64,000 bases of DNA from an uncultured Lachnospiraceae bacterium. Lineage in GTDB: Bacteria; Bacillota; Clostridia; Lachnospirales; Lachnospiraceae. Within the stretch, counting starts at the first letter, position 1, and every line of letters begins with the position of its first letter. The notes under the pieces are model-generated. The model was not told the origin of the DNA, did no database searches, and saw nothing but the letters and a program-made list of their open reading frames with translations. Both the position numbers and the translations under genes were made by a program. The stretch lies in NCBI GenBank assembly GCA_949472775.1, contig CASWVG010000005.1, forward strand, positions 1 through 64,000. Reading direction: 5' to 3'. This document shows, one piece after another, positions 40,783 through 53,022 of this stretch.

Positions 40783-43299
40783 TCACTTTACAATTCTTTT
40801 CACCACAGAATCCGCTGTCGTCACGGGGTCTTTGGGAATTACGACCTTATCGAGCTTCCAGATATCATCCACATACTCCTGAATGGTTCTGTCGGAAGTA
40901 AACTTGCCGGAGCACGCCACGTTTAAGATAGCGCTTCTCGCCCATCCCTTCTCGTCCCGGTAAGCAGCCTCCACCTTTTTCTGTGCCTCCGCGTAAGCCT
41001 TGAAATCCTTCAGGATAAAGTAGGTGTCCGCCTTTGAGGTACTCTGCGTATTTAACAGAGAGTTGTACAGGGAGCGGAACAGATCCGGGTCGCCGGGTGC
41101 GTATGTGCCGTTGATCAGCTGCATCAGCACCTTTCTCACGTCGGGATCGTTGTTAAAGATATCCGTGGGATGATAGCCGCCGTAATTCTCGTAGCGGATC
41201 ACCTCGTCGGAGGACAGACCGAAGATAAATGCGTTCTCCTCTCCCACTTCTTCCACGATCTCCACGTTCGCACCGTCCATCGTACCGATGGTCAGCGCGC
41301 CGTTTAACATAAACTTCATGTTTCCTGTTCCGGAAGCCTCCTTACTTGCAGTGGAAATCTGCTCGGACACATCCGCCGCCGCGAAGATAAGCTCCGCGTT
41401 GGACACACGGTAGTTCTCGATAAACACCACTTTGATCTTTCCGTTAATGGCAGGATCGTTGTTCACCACGTCCGCCACGGAATTGATCAGCTTGATGGTA
41501 AGTTTCGCGTTCTTGTAGCCTGCTGCCGCCTTCGCGCCGAAAATGAACGTTCTGGGATAGAAGTCCATATCCGGGTGCTCTTTCAGCTCATTGTAGAGAT
41601 ACATCACATGTAGGATGTTCAAAAGCTGACGCTTGTACTCGTGCAGACGTTTTACCTGCACGTCAAAGATGGAACGGGGATCGACTTCGATGCCGTTGTG
41701 CTCCAAAATGTAATCCGCCAGGCGCACCTTGTTCTGGTACTTGATATTCATAAACTCCTGCTGCGCTTTCTCATCGTCAGCATAGATTTTCAGCTTGTTG
41801 ATCTTCGGCAGATCCGTGATCCAGTCATTTCCCACATGCGCGGTCACCCAGTCCGCCAGAAGCGGGTTCGCGTGAAGTAGGAAACGTCTCTGCGTAATAC
41901 CGTTCGTCTTATTGTTGAACTTCTCTGGCATCATCTCGTAGAAGTCTTTCAACTCCTGATTCTTCAGTATTTCTGTATGCAATCTTGCCACACCGTTCAC
42001 CGAGTAGCCAGCCGCAATCGCCAGATGCGCCATCTTAACCTGTCCGTCATAGATGATCGCCATTTTTCTGACTTTCTCATGATTTCCGGGATACATCTGC
42101 TCAATTCTCGCAATAAAGCGGCGGTTGATCTCCTCCACGATCTGATACACTCTCGGAAGCAGTCTTGAGAACAGCTCGATCGGCCATTTCTCCAGCGCCT
42201 CGGACATAATCGTGTGGTTCGTGTACGCGCATGTCTTAGTCGTCACCTCCCACGCCTCGTCCCATGTCAGATAATGTTCATCCATCAGAATGCGCATCAG
42301 CTCCGCAACCGCAACGGTGGGATGAGTATCATTTAACTGGAAGGTCACCTTCTCGTGGAACTTCCTGATGTCGTCATGGTTTCTCATATACTTCGCCACT
42401 GCCGTCTGTACTGACGCAGAGATGAAGAAATACTGCTGTTTTAAGCGAAGCTCCTTGCCCGCGTAGTGATTGTCGTTGGGGTAGAGTACCTCCACGATAT
42501 TTCTTGCCAGATTTTCCTGCTCCACCGCTTTCTGGTAATCGCCCTTGTCAAAGGAATCGAGCTGGAAACAGTTTACAGGCTCTGCATCCCAGATGCGCAA
42601 GGTGTTGACGATGCCACTTCCATACCCTACAACAGGCAGATCATAAGGAACCGCCGTCACCGCCTGATAGCCCTCCTGCTTAAAGTTGCTTCTGCCGTTC
42701 TCATCTACATACACGTTCACATAGCCGCCGAAGCGCACTTCTTTCGCATACTCCGGCCGGCGCAGTTCAAAGGGGTTTCCGTCTTTGAGCCAGTTATCCG
42801 GCACCTCCACCTGATAGCCGTCACGAATTTCCTGCTTGAACATGCCGTAGCGATACCGAATGCCGCAGCCGTAAGCTTCATAGCCGAGCGTCGCCAGAGA
42901 ATCAAGGAAACATGCCGCCAGACGACCCAGACCGCCGTTACCCAGCGCTGCGTCAGGCTCCTGATCCTCCACCACATTGATGTCAATGCCAAGCTCCTCA
43001 AGCGCCTGCGAGAACACCTTATATGCCTGCAGATTAATCATGTTATTTCCGAGAGCACGGCCCATCAGAAATTCCATAGACAGATAATAAACCATTTTCG
43101 GATCCTGTCTCTCAAACTCCTTCTGGGACTTTAACCACTGATCCACAATGGCGTCCTTGACCGCATAGGACACAGCCTGGAAAATCTGCTGGTCAGTCGC
43201 CTCCTCAAGCGTCTTTCTGTAAAGGGTTTTTACATTGTAAAGAACGCTTCTCTTAAAAAGCTCTGTATCAAAAGTTGTCGTAGGTGCCTTTTTAATCAT
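40783..43299 (-). CDS. glgP: Glycogen/starch/alpha-glucan phosphorylase
   Basis: An 838-residue PLP enzyme that releases glucose-1-phosphate from alpha-1,4-glucans. The motif EASGTGNMKFMLNGA contains the Lys that binds PLP, and FNDTHP-type (FQLNDTHPTVAVAELMR) and DEHYLTWDEAW are also present. The N-terminus YYLSMEFLMGRALGNN and EPDAALGNGGLGRLAACFLDSLAT are diagnostic. Length is normal. I chose the ATG at 43299 behind GGAGGAG; the longer frame to 43356 lacks a site. It is upstream of the TPR gene on the same strand, with 110 bases between the two coding regions. Confidence 0.97.
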   Translation of the reverse strand: MIKKAPTTTFDTELFKRSVLYNVKTLYRKTLEEATDQQIFQAVSYAVKDAIVDQWLKSQKEFERQDPKMVYYLSMEFLMGRALGNNMINLQAYKVFSQALEELGIDINVVEDQEPDAALGNGGLGRLAACFLDSLATLGYEAYGCGIRYRYGMFKQEIRDGYQVEVPDNWLKDGNPFELRRPEYAKEVRFGGYVNVYVDENGRSNFKQEGYQAVTAVPYDLPVVGYGSGIVNTLRIWDAEPVNCFQLDSFDKGDYQKAVEQENLARNIVEVLYPNDNHYAGKELRLKQQYFFISASVQTAVAKYMRNHDDIRKFHEKVTFQLNDTHPTVAVAELMRILMDEHYLTWDEAWEVTTKTCAYTNHTIMSEALEKWPIELFSRLLPRVYQIVEEINRRFIARIEQMYPGNHEKVRKMAIIYDGQVKMAHLAIAAGYSVNGVARLHTEILKNQELKDFYEMMPEKFNNKTNGITQRRFLLHANPLLADWVTAHVGNDWITDLPKINKLKIYADDEKAQQEFMNIKYQNKVRLADYILEHNGIEVDPRSIFDVQVKRLHEYKRQLLNILHVMYLYNELKEHPDMDFYPRTFIFGAKAAAGYKNAKLTIKLINSVADVVNNDPAINGKIKVVFIENYRVSNAELIFAAADVSEQISTASKEASGTGNMKFMLNGALTIGTMDGANVEIVEEVGEENAFIFGLSSDEVIRYENYGGYHPTDIFNNDPDVRKVLMQLINGTYAPGDPDLFRSLYNSLLNTQSTSKADTYFILKDFKAYAEAQKKVEAAYRDEKGWARSAILNVACSGKFTSDRTIQEYVDDIWKLDKVVIPKDPVTTADSVVKRIVK

Positions 43300-43459
43300 C
43301 TCTCTCCTCCTCGTTAACCCTGCTGTCAGATTAGGTTTATTTACATTCATTTCCATTATAGCCTGTATTTTTCCGTTTGACTATATAAAGATTGAAATTT
43401 ACCGTTTCCGTCCAGAAAACTTCATGATTTGATACTTCCGCGCTGTTCGCTGCCGGCAG

Positions 43460-46615
<3,156 letters not shown>

Positions 46616-46640
46616 AGTGTCCTTCCTTTCTTAACATCAG

Positions 46641-46995
46641 AAAGGCCCCGTCCCGTAAAAGGACGAGGCCAAAGTTCTCGTGATACCACCTGTTACGACG
46701 TACCGACTGACTCGCGCACGCTATACGGCGATTTCCTTTCGCCGTCCCGCTTGACGAGACCCATCTATACGGTTCCCGATAACGGCGGGACGCCGTCAGA
46801 GCCTACTGTCTCACCGCCTGCACTGCGCGTTCTCCGAAAGGGATTCCAGCCGGGCAGCCGCACATGCGGCGAAAGTTCAGTCTGAAACTCAGAAGTGATC
46901 TTCTCCGGTCTCCTACTCGTACCGGTCTTCCACCCTCACCGGCTCGCTGCGACTTTTAAAAATCGGATACTGTCTTCCTCAATGTCTCTGCCTAT
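46641..46995 (-). promoter_or_regulatory. T-box riboswitch (tRNA-Ile) in the ileS leader
   Basis: On the minus strand the leader contains the T-box AACAGGTGGTATCACGAG (around 46677-46694) and a terminator with GGCCTCGTCC and GGACGGGGCC (46641-46670). The specifier loop reads GAAGATCACTTCTGAG, in which ATC is the isoleucine codon (46897-46899). The AGCGAGCCGG-type stem I sequence is also present. Uncharged tRNA-Ile would favour read-through. Confidence 0.92.
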
Positions 46996-47009
46996 GATAA
47001 CTGCTTATC

Positions 47010-47038
47010 ATTTTGGCATTGAAAGGCGGGCTTGTCAA
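47010..47038 (-). promoter_or_regulatory. Promoter of the ileS T-box leader
   Basis: On the minus strand TTGACA (47033-47038) is followed after 17 bases by CAAAAT (47010-47015). The T-box leader begins soon after. Confidence 0.7.
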
Positions 47039-47102
47039 GACAATTTATTGTTAATTTTCCCGGTTGTGCCCTCACAGGCAAAAAGCAGGATTCATTTGCT
47101 CA

Positions 47103-48590
47103 TCAATCTCCAAAACAGATCGGTTCCACATCCTCATCTAAGGGTTTCATCTCATACTCCGGCAGACTGTCCAGAAGTTCTTCCAGACAAAGGGTTGTGC
47201 TGCCGACCACGTCATGGGCGAGCAGGACGACCTTCTTCCGTCCGAGGGTGGTCGATACGCCGTTTTCAATCAGCTGCTTCGGGTTCGGGTTTTTGACCGC
47301 ATCCTCCAGGCTTGCGTTCCAATCGTAATATATGTAGCCTCTCCTTGTCATTTCACGAATGATGGCTTTGCCCGTTTTCTTATTAAAGTCGTTGACGCTG
47401 CCGCCCGGAAAACGGAACAGGCTGGTCTCCACCCCCGTCGCTTCGTACACAGTCTGTCTCGCCTTTTCAAAATCCGTCACATAACTGTCCACACTCGCGT
47501 ACAAGGCGTCGTAGTCATGGTGGTCACAGTGAATGCCGATGGTATGTCCCTCCGCCACAATCTGACGCGCCACCTCTGGGTGCTGTCTCACATTCTCGCC
47601 CACCAGAAAGAATGTCGCCTTGATATTCCTCTCCCGCAATATCTCTAGTACCTTCCGGGTGTTCTCCTCGGAGGGGCCATCGTCAAAAGTCAGATACATG
47701 GTCTTTGGATGAAAATAGTAGGCGATCCCCTGCACAATACCGTCCGCGATCTGCTGCTGATATTCCGCAAGGTTTAATTTCCAACGCTCCACCGCATTGG
47801 AGAGAAATCCTGTCTCAATCAGGCAGGCGGGCATGGAAGTGTTTTTGGTCACATAAAAATCCGCGTCGCTTTGCAGTTCCCGCTCTGTAGCTTCTGTACT
47901 TTTTAACGTCTGCTGTCTGATTAACTGTGCCAGCCTCTTACTGTCTGCCCGGTCGACATCCTCCGTATACCACACTTCCATCCCGTTCACCCCTACGCCT
48001 TCTTCCGTGGCGTTCTGATGGATGCTGATATAAATATCAGCGCCGGACCGGTTTGCCTGCGCCACGCGCATTTCCTTCGCAACGTAGATATCCGTCTCTC
48101 TGGACATGATCACCTGATATCCCTTTTCTTTCAGTTGGTCCCTCACAAGCAGAGCAATGGCAAGATTCAGGTCCTTTTCCCGGACGCCTCCTCTGGCACA
48201 GCCCTCGTCCATGCCGCCGTGCCCCGGATCCAGATAGACTGTTGGAATATGTGCTGCTACCGGCTGTGCATTCTCATCCCCTCCGAAAACTGCCGCCTGC
48301 GCCGTCACCAGAGCGAGCGGCAGCACCATCCGCTCTGCCCATATCTCCTCTGCCCCTTCCCCGTCAAACGGCGTATCCGCCGCGGTTCCCTTTTCTGTCT
48401 GCCACAACGTTTCCGTAAGAAAGCGGATGCCGCCCGCCGCCGCAAGCTTCACTGACAGCACTGTCGTCAGGCTGACGATACACAGTGCTGCGGTCAATGT
48501 ATACATCCTCCTTGCCAGACGTCTTTTTCTCCGCTCCCTCGTCTCATAACCGCAGACGTATTCCCACGTGAACGATGACTCTCCGTACAT
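47103..48590 (-). CDS. Fusion of N-acetylmuramoyl-L-alanine amidase and polysaccharide deacetylase
   Basis: A 495-residue exported or membrane-anchored protein. Residues 1-28 are basic, followed by a membrane segment (about 29-52). Residues about 115-290 are an Amidase_3 domain (VYLDPGHGGMDEGC, SIHQNATEE, LIETGFLSNAVE), which cuts stem peptides from peptidoglycan. Residues about 298-480 are a NodB-type deacetylase (YLTFDDGPSEENTRK, HCDHHDYDAL, FRFPGGSVN), which removes acetyl groups from glycan. One protein could thus cut and deacetylate the wall. GAGGAG lies before the ATG. An array of 11-bp repeats and a palindromic repeat lie directly upstream. Confidence 0.92.
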   Translation of the reverse strand: MYGESSFTWEYVCGYETRERRKRRLARRMYTLTAALCIVSLTTVLSVKLAAAGGIRFLTETLWQTEKGTAADTPFDGEGAEEIWAERMVLPLALVTAQAAVFGGDENAQPVAAHIPTVYLDPGHGGMDEGCARGGVREKDLNLAIALLVRDQLKEKGYQVIMSRETDIYVAKEMRVAQANRSGADIYISIHQNATEEGVGVNGMEVWYTEDVDRADSKRLAQLIRQQTLKSTEATERELQSDADFYVTKNTSMPACLIETGFLSNAVERWKLNLAEYQQQIADGIVQGIAYYFHPKTMYLTFDDGPSEENTRKVLEILRERNIKATFFLVGENVRQHPEVARQIVAEGHTIGIHCDHHDYDALYASVDSYVTDFEKARQTVYEATGVETSLFRFPGGSVNDFNKKTGKAIIREMTRRGYIYYDWNASLEDAVKNPNPKQLIENGVSTTLGRKKVVLLAHDVVGSTTLCLEELLDSLPEYEMKPLDEDVEPICFGD

Positions 48591-48621
48591 AACTGATGCT
48601 CCTCTCTTGTATGCTGTGTAA

Positions 48622-48680
48622 ATTCTCCTATGTGAGAAAAGTCCACAAAGCAGACTTAGTACTTTCTGTACTTCTCACAT
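48622..48680 (-). repeat. Palindromic dispersed repeat, copy 2
   Basis: The first 37 bases match the element at 5106-5142 at 33 positions. ATGTGAGAA (48630-48638) pairs with TTCTCACAT (48672-48680), and two smaller stems lie inside (AAGTC/GACTT and AGTAC/GTACT), which could form a three-way junction. It lies in the leader of the amidase-deacetylase gene. Confidence 0.7.
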
Positions 48681-48696
48681 TAAGCATATAAAAGAG

Positions 48697-48781
48697 GCGC
48701 ATCATAATTTCATCTAAGTTGCATCATAATGCCATAATATTTGCATCAAAAACCCATCTTTTTTGCATCAAAGTTGCATCA
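48697..48781. promoter_or_regulatory. Array of direct repeats phased at 11 bp
   Basis: TTGCATCA occurs at 48719, 48741, 48763 and 48774, with a near copy GCGCATCA at 48697. The spacings are 22, 22, 22 and 11 bases. Degenerate units at 48708, 48730 and 48752 keep the same register, giving eight positions one helical turn apart. This is the expected layout of a multi-site operator for an OmpR-type regulator. Confidence 0.7.
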
Positions 48782-48796
48782 TCACTTCTCGAACTG

Positions 48797-49627
48797 TCAG
48801 CGGGATACTTTCAAAAACAGCTCATTGATCCCCTCATAGAATCCCAGCGTCACCACCGTCTGCCCGTTCCCCATGCCCGCAAACACATATTTGCGAAAAT
48901 ACGGCGTCGTCTCCAGGAGCGGGTTGTCCGACTCATAGGGCAAAGGTTCGCAAAGTCCCATATATGCCGCCCATTCCTCCATCAGCGCGTCCGCGTCGAT
49001 CTCTTCCCACAAGAGCGGCGTCCTCACATAAAATTCATATATTTTTCCGTCATCCGCGTCGATATAGGCATCCATCAGACGGTTTGTCTTATCCGCGTTT
49101 TTCTGGGAATTGGACAGGCTCATCTTCCAGACTGCCACATTGTTGCGCGGCTCCAGCACATCAATCGCTGAGTAAAGGGTAACGTCGTAGGAAGACGCGT
49201 CCACCTCCCTCACCTGCTCTGGCAGGATTCCCTTATCCTTAAGCAGCGTAAGCCCCTCGTTGCAGGTAGCATAAATCTGCTCGTCCGTGATCTCTCTGCC
49301 CGACGGTCCCCTGCGGTTCACCACGAAGGCATAGGAACCTTCCAGTTCCTGATAATCCACCTCCGCATCCGCTTCATGCGTCATGGCGCTCGTCTCGCTC
49401 TCGGGAAACGTCTGGCCGCTCAGACAGCATGACAGAATATAGAGCTTTTCATTGCTGTTCATCTGGTAGCGGTATCCCTCCCCGGCGTTTTCCACACTTT
49501 CCGTATGGGGTCTGTCCAGAATGCTCTGATCCTTATACTCCGCCAATGCCTCCGGCCCCCAGATGGACAGAAACATGGCTAACACCGCCAACAGCGGAAC
49601 CGTCAGATAATATATCTTACTTTTCAT
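48797..49627 (-). CDS. Exported protein of unknown function beside a two-component system
   Basis: A 276-residue protein with an N-terminal hydrophobic segment (about 6-30, YLTVPLLAVLAMFLSIWGPEA), so it is exported or anchored. The remainder is a mixed alpha/beta domain without motifs I know (VVNRRGPSGREITDEQIYAT, VDASSYDVTLYSAIDVLEPR). Its place right after the histidine kinase suggests a role in signal input, similar to YycH/YycI type accessory proteins, but there is no visible similarity to them. GGAG precedes the ATG. The 11-bp repeat array lies just past its stop codon. Confidence 0.65.
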   Translation of the reverse strand: MKSKIYYLTVPLLAVLAMFLSIWGPEALAEYKDQSILDRPHTESVENAGEGYRYQMNSNEKLYILSCCLSGQTFPESETSAMTHEADAEVDYQELEGSYAFVVNRRGPSGREITDEQIYATCNEGLTLLKDKGILPEQVREVDASSYDVTLYSAIDVLEPRNNVAVWKMSLSNSQKNADKTNRLMDAYIDADDGKIYEFYVRTPLLWEEIDADALMEEWAAYMGLCEPLPYESDNPLLETTPYFRKYVFAGMGNGQTVVTLGFYEGINELFLKVSR

Positions 49628-49680
49628 AAGTATTGTTCTCCACGGGAAATACTAAAAAAGCCTGTCTGCATGTATGCGTC

Positions 49681-51237
49681 CTAATTCCTGCACGTCAAAG
49701 CTGCAAGGATGAAACTGAAACAGGAACCTTCCCCAACTTTGCTCTCAATCTGTAACCTGCTGTGATGTATTTTTAGAATCTCCACGCACAGCGCAAGTCC
49801 GAGCCCCGCTCCGTTCTTGCTTCTTGCCCGTGACTTGTCCACCATGTAAAAGGCCTTGACGATCTTAGCCTGTTCTTCCTCTGGTATGCCGATCCCGTAA
49901 TCCCTCACTGAGATCCGATAGCCACCGTCAGCCCTCTCACCTGTCACCTCGACCACGCCCGTCCTGCCGCCGGATACCGATGCCTCAGACACACCGACCA
50001 TATCAGCCCCCTTCTGGTCTGCCGCCTTGCCGCCCATTCCGTCCACACCCGCCATGTCAGGGCCTGCGCTATCCACCGCAACCGTACTGTCCGCCTTCGA
50101 TGCGGCGCTGCTCTCCGAAGCCTTGCAGGCATTGTCGATCAGATTGACAAGCACCGTCTTGATCAGATTGGCTTCCATCTGTACCACGGCTTCTTCGTAC
50201 ACAAAGCGGATATCCATATCCCTTTTCTCCGCAAACATTTCCCGCAGGTATGCGAACAATTCTCCCACCGGCGTTTCCTGCATCTGCGCCTCATCCTGTT
50301 TTGCCACGATGATATCCAGAAGGCGAAATGACATGGCCTCTAAGCGTTTGCCCTCCGTATAAATATAATTTGCCGACATGATGCTCTTTTCCTCATCCAG
50401 CTTGTGGGAGCGCAGCATGTCCGCGTATCCGATGATCGCCGTCAGAGGCGTTTTCAGTTCGTGGGCAAAAGCGCCCATAAACTCTTCTCTCGCCTCGATC
50501 TCCTCCTCCAGCTTGCAGATATTCTCCTCCAGCGCATTTGCCATCCTGTTAAAATCCCCGGTGAGCTGCCCTAACTCATCCCGGCTGACCTGTCTGGCGC
50601 GGTATGTGTAATCCCCCGCCGCCATTTCTCTGGTCGCCTTCGTCAGCAGGCGGATCGGCTTCGTCAAAAGGGATGCAATAAACAGCATGATGACTGTACC
50701 GGTCAATAGTATGACTACCGTCACTTTTCGATATAGGGAAAACCCCATGGCACGTTCTGAAAACACCCCCGTCACATCCTTCATGGTTTCCAGATACAGA
50801 ATCCGGTTCAGCGCATTGATGGATACGCAGGTGTGCACATAGAAGCTGTCCTGTGCACGGATCACACGGTAGGATTTGGTATGCTCATCCGTCTGCGGAA
50901 GCAGCCCTTCATCCGCACTAAATCCGCCGCTTGTATATAATATGTTTTTCTCCTCATCCGCAATCCGAAGGAGGCGCCCGCCACCCTGTCCGCCCATTTC
51001 CAGTTTGGACGCGATCTCCTCCACCACGCTGTCGGGCAGGACGCTGTATTTGAGCGGCACATTCAAAGCCGCCGTCTCAAAGGCAAAACTTAAAATACTG
51101 CTCTCGTCGAGCGACTGTCCCACCTCTCTGTCCAGAGAAGTCTCAAACACATAGTTTACAAAGTAAAACCCGCTGAATCCCAGTGCCAGCGCCAGCACAA
51201 TCATGGTAGACAGTACCAATTTGATTGAAAATTTCAT
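49681..51237 (-). CDS. Sensor histidine kinase
   Basis: A 518-residue membrane kinase. TM1 is at about 7-27 and TM2 at about 172-192, with an extracellular sensor of about 140 residues between. HAMP is at 193-245 and the phospho-acceptor His259 lies in AHELKTPL. The ATPase domain has the N box NLIDNACKAS (364-373) and G1 RDYGIGIPEE. Between them is an unusual Ala/Gly/Ser/Asp-rich insert of about 50 residues (375-425). The start overlaps the response regulator stop by four bases (ATGA). Its output is the regulator next to it, and the repeat array near 48.7 kb is a possible target. Confidence 0.93.
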   Translation of the reverse strand: MKFSIKLVLSTMIVLALALGFSGFYFVNYVFETSLDREVGQSLDESSILSFAFETAALNVPLKYSVLPDSVVEEIASKLEMGGQGGGRLLRIADEEKNILYTSGGFSADEGLLPQTDEHTKSYRVIRAQDSFYVHTCVSINALNRILYLETMKDVTGVFSERAMGFSLYRKVTVVILLTGTVIMLFIASLLTKPIRLLTKATREMAAGDYTYRARQVSRDELGQLTGDFNRMANALEENICKLEEEIEAREEFMGAFAHELKTPLTAIIGYADMLRSHKLDEEKSIMSANYIYTEGKRLEAMSFRLLDIIVAKQDEAQMQETPVGELFAYLREMFAEKRDMDIRFVYEEAVVQMEANLIKTVLVNLIDNACKASESSAASKADSTVAVDSAGPDMAGVDGMGGKAADQKGADMVGVSEASVSGGRTGVVEVTGERADGGYRISVRDYGIGIPEEEQAKIVKAFYMVDKSRARSKNGAGLGLALCVEILKIHHSRLQIESKVGEGSCFSFILAALTCRN

Positions 51238-51893
51238 TCCTGCACCTCTAAGCGATAGCCCACCTTGTACACCGCCACCAGATTATGCTCCCAACCCAGC
51301 TTTTTTCGCAGGCGCTGTACATGCAGATCAAGCGTCCTGCTGTCCGCAAAGTATTCTCCTTCCCACACCTTCTCATATAAGGTCTCCCGAAACAGGGCGA
51401 CGTTTTTATTTTTCATAAAGAGGAGCAGAAGGCCGAACTCTTTATTCGTCAGCTCCACGGGGCGTCCCGCCTTGGTCACCCTGCGTGCGTCCACATCCAC
51501 CGTCACGTCACCCGCTGTAAGATGCTGCTCCGCTTTGTTGTAACGCCTGAGCACCGCCTCCACCCTCGCCACCAGTTCCACCACGTCGAAAGGTTTTACC
51601 AGATAATCGTCGGCTCCCAGCTTCAGTCCCTTCACCCGGTGCTTCACCTCATGCTTGGCAGTGATAAAAATCACCGGAATCCCCAGAGGGCGTATGTACT
51701 CCATCACATCATATCCATCCGCACCCGGCAGCATGATATCCAGAAGAACAAGTTCAAACTCTTCCTTCTCGATCAGGTCAATTGCCTCCAGGCCATCCTG
51801 CACTGTCGTACAGTGATACCCTGCGGAAGTAAGATTTAAGTCTATCAAATCACAGATCGGTTTTTCATCATCTACAATCAGTATTTTAATCAT
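51234..51893 (-). CDS. OmpR-family response regulator
   Basis: A 219-residue DNA-binding response regulator. The receiver domain (1-115) has the acidic pair DDE (8-10), phospho-acceptor Asp52 in LLDIMLPGADG, and Lys near 100. The winged helix (about 125-219) includes RPVELTNKEFGLLLLFMKN and VWEGEYFADSRTLDLHVQRL, typical of OmpR/PhoB proteins. It overlaps the kinase by four bases and the upstream gene by eight, so all three are translated together. OmpR-type dimers bind direct repeats about 11 bases apart, which fits the repeat array near 48.7 kb. Confidence 0.96.
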   Translation of the reverse strand: MIKILIVDDEKPICDLIDLNLTSAGYHCTTVQDGLEAIDLIEKEEFELVLLDIMLPGADGYDVMEYIRPLGIPVIFITAKHEVKHRVKGLKLGADDYLVKPFDVVELVARVEAVLRRYNKAEQHLTAGDVTVDVDARRVTKAGRPVELTNKEFGLLLLFMKNKNVALFRETLYEKVWEGEYFADSRTLDLHVQRLRKKLGWEHNLVAVYKVGYRLEVQE

Positions 51894-52998
51894 TTGTGGA
51901 CTGCCACCCCCAATAATCCCGCGCTTTTTCTACCAGTATTTCCATCGTGTCTTCATCGCTGCACCGGTATACATCCCTGATTTCCGTATCCGGCAAAAAC
52001 CCGCCGGTTCTCTGGTAATAGATCCTGTAATCACTCTCAATGAGAAGCTCCCCGCCCTCGCCTTCATAACTGTATCTGGCAAGAATCACGATGTCTTTGA
52101 GCCCATCCCCGTCGATATCCCGACAGGTAACACCTTTGAGCGCATAGAGATTGTCGTACTCTCCCATCGGCTGCAATACCGATACGATATCTCCCTGCTC
52201 GTTCACCAGATAAATCATAAATATGTCATAATCCGCAATCCGGTATGTCCCCGGCGTCACCTGCAGCTTACCGAGCTTACCGAACGTCCGCAGATAACAC
52301 TGTTCCGGAATAACCCGGAAACGGTTCCTCTGCAGTTCCTGCAAAGTGGTCGCTGTGTACAGAAATTCCGTAGAATCCCCGTCCCGGACAAAAGCCGCAA
52401 TGGAATCCGCGCTCTTATTCATGCCAAAGCGGTTAATCTTTTCTGAAATCCGATAATCCCGGTAAAAACCGTTTCCCGACTGATTCTGGAAAAGCACGTC
52501 CCCCACCTTGTAAGTTTCACCCGCATAGATGCCGCTCTCATTGAGGCAGGAGGTGATAAGCACAATATCCATGTTGCCGTCCCGGTTCAGATCCTGAAAG
52601 GAGACCGCCGCAATGGACTGCACAGGCTGTCTCATCCGCCCTCGGACGCAGTAGTTTGTCTCAAGCTGCTCCGTCCGATAGAGAATCTGTCCGTCCGCGT
52701 CCACGATAAACAGCGCCAGACGGTTATACTGCGCATCAAAGGCAGGCACCATCAGAATGCTGTCCTCCTCATCCGGCTCCAGAGGGAATATCTGGTCTTC
52801 CACCACGAGAAAACCGCCGTCCGCAATCCCGTCCCGGTTCTCAATCGACAGGAACCGGTCATAGTACGCCTCGTACTCCGCCAGCACGGAAGTCTCTTCT
52901 ACTTTCTCCGGAGCAGCCTGCACTGCCAATTCCGTAAACGGCAAACAGCAGATCAGTACCGTCAGCGCCAGTGCATTCCTGTATCTACACCTGTTCAT
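51886..52998 (-). CDS. Secreted VCBS/FG-GAP-like repeat protein
   Basis: A 370-residue exported protein with a signal peptide (about 8-29, ALALTVLICCLPFTELAVQA) and two calcium-type loops in DLNRDGNMDIVLITS and DIDGDGLKDIVILARYS. These DxDGDG sequences are typical of FG-GAP/VCBS beta-propeller proteins. The role is unknown; it may be a structural or sensing part of the envelope locus. Its last codons overlap the response regulator start by eight bases, which ties it to the signalling genes. GGAG precedes the ATG. Confidence 0.8.
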   Translation of the reverse strand: MNRCRYRNALALTVLICCLPFTELAVQAAPEKVEETSVLAEYEAYYDRFLSIENRDGIADGGFLVVEDQIFPLEPDEEDSILMVPAFDAQYNRLALFIVDADGQILYRTEQLETNYCVRGRMRQPVQSIAAVSFQDLNRDGNMDIVLITSCLNESGIYAGETYKVGDVLFQNQSGNGFYRDYRISEKINRFGMNKSADSIAAFVRDGDSTEFLYTATTLQELQRNRFRVIPEQCYLRTFGKLGKLQVTPGTYRIADYDIFMIYLVNEQGDIVSVLQPMGEYDNLYALKGVTCRDIDGDGLKDIVILARYSYEGEGGELLIESDYRIYYQRTGGFLPDTEIRDVYRCSDEDTMEILVEKARDYWGWQSTND

Positions 52999-53022
52999 TC
53001 GTCACACTCCTATATAGCACAA

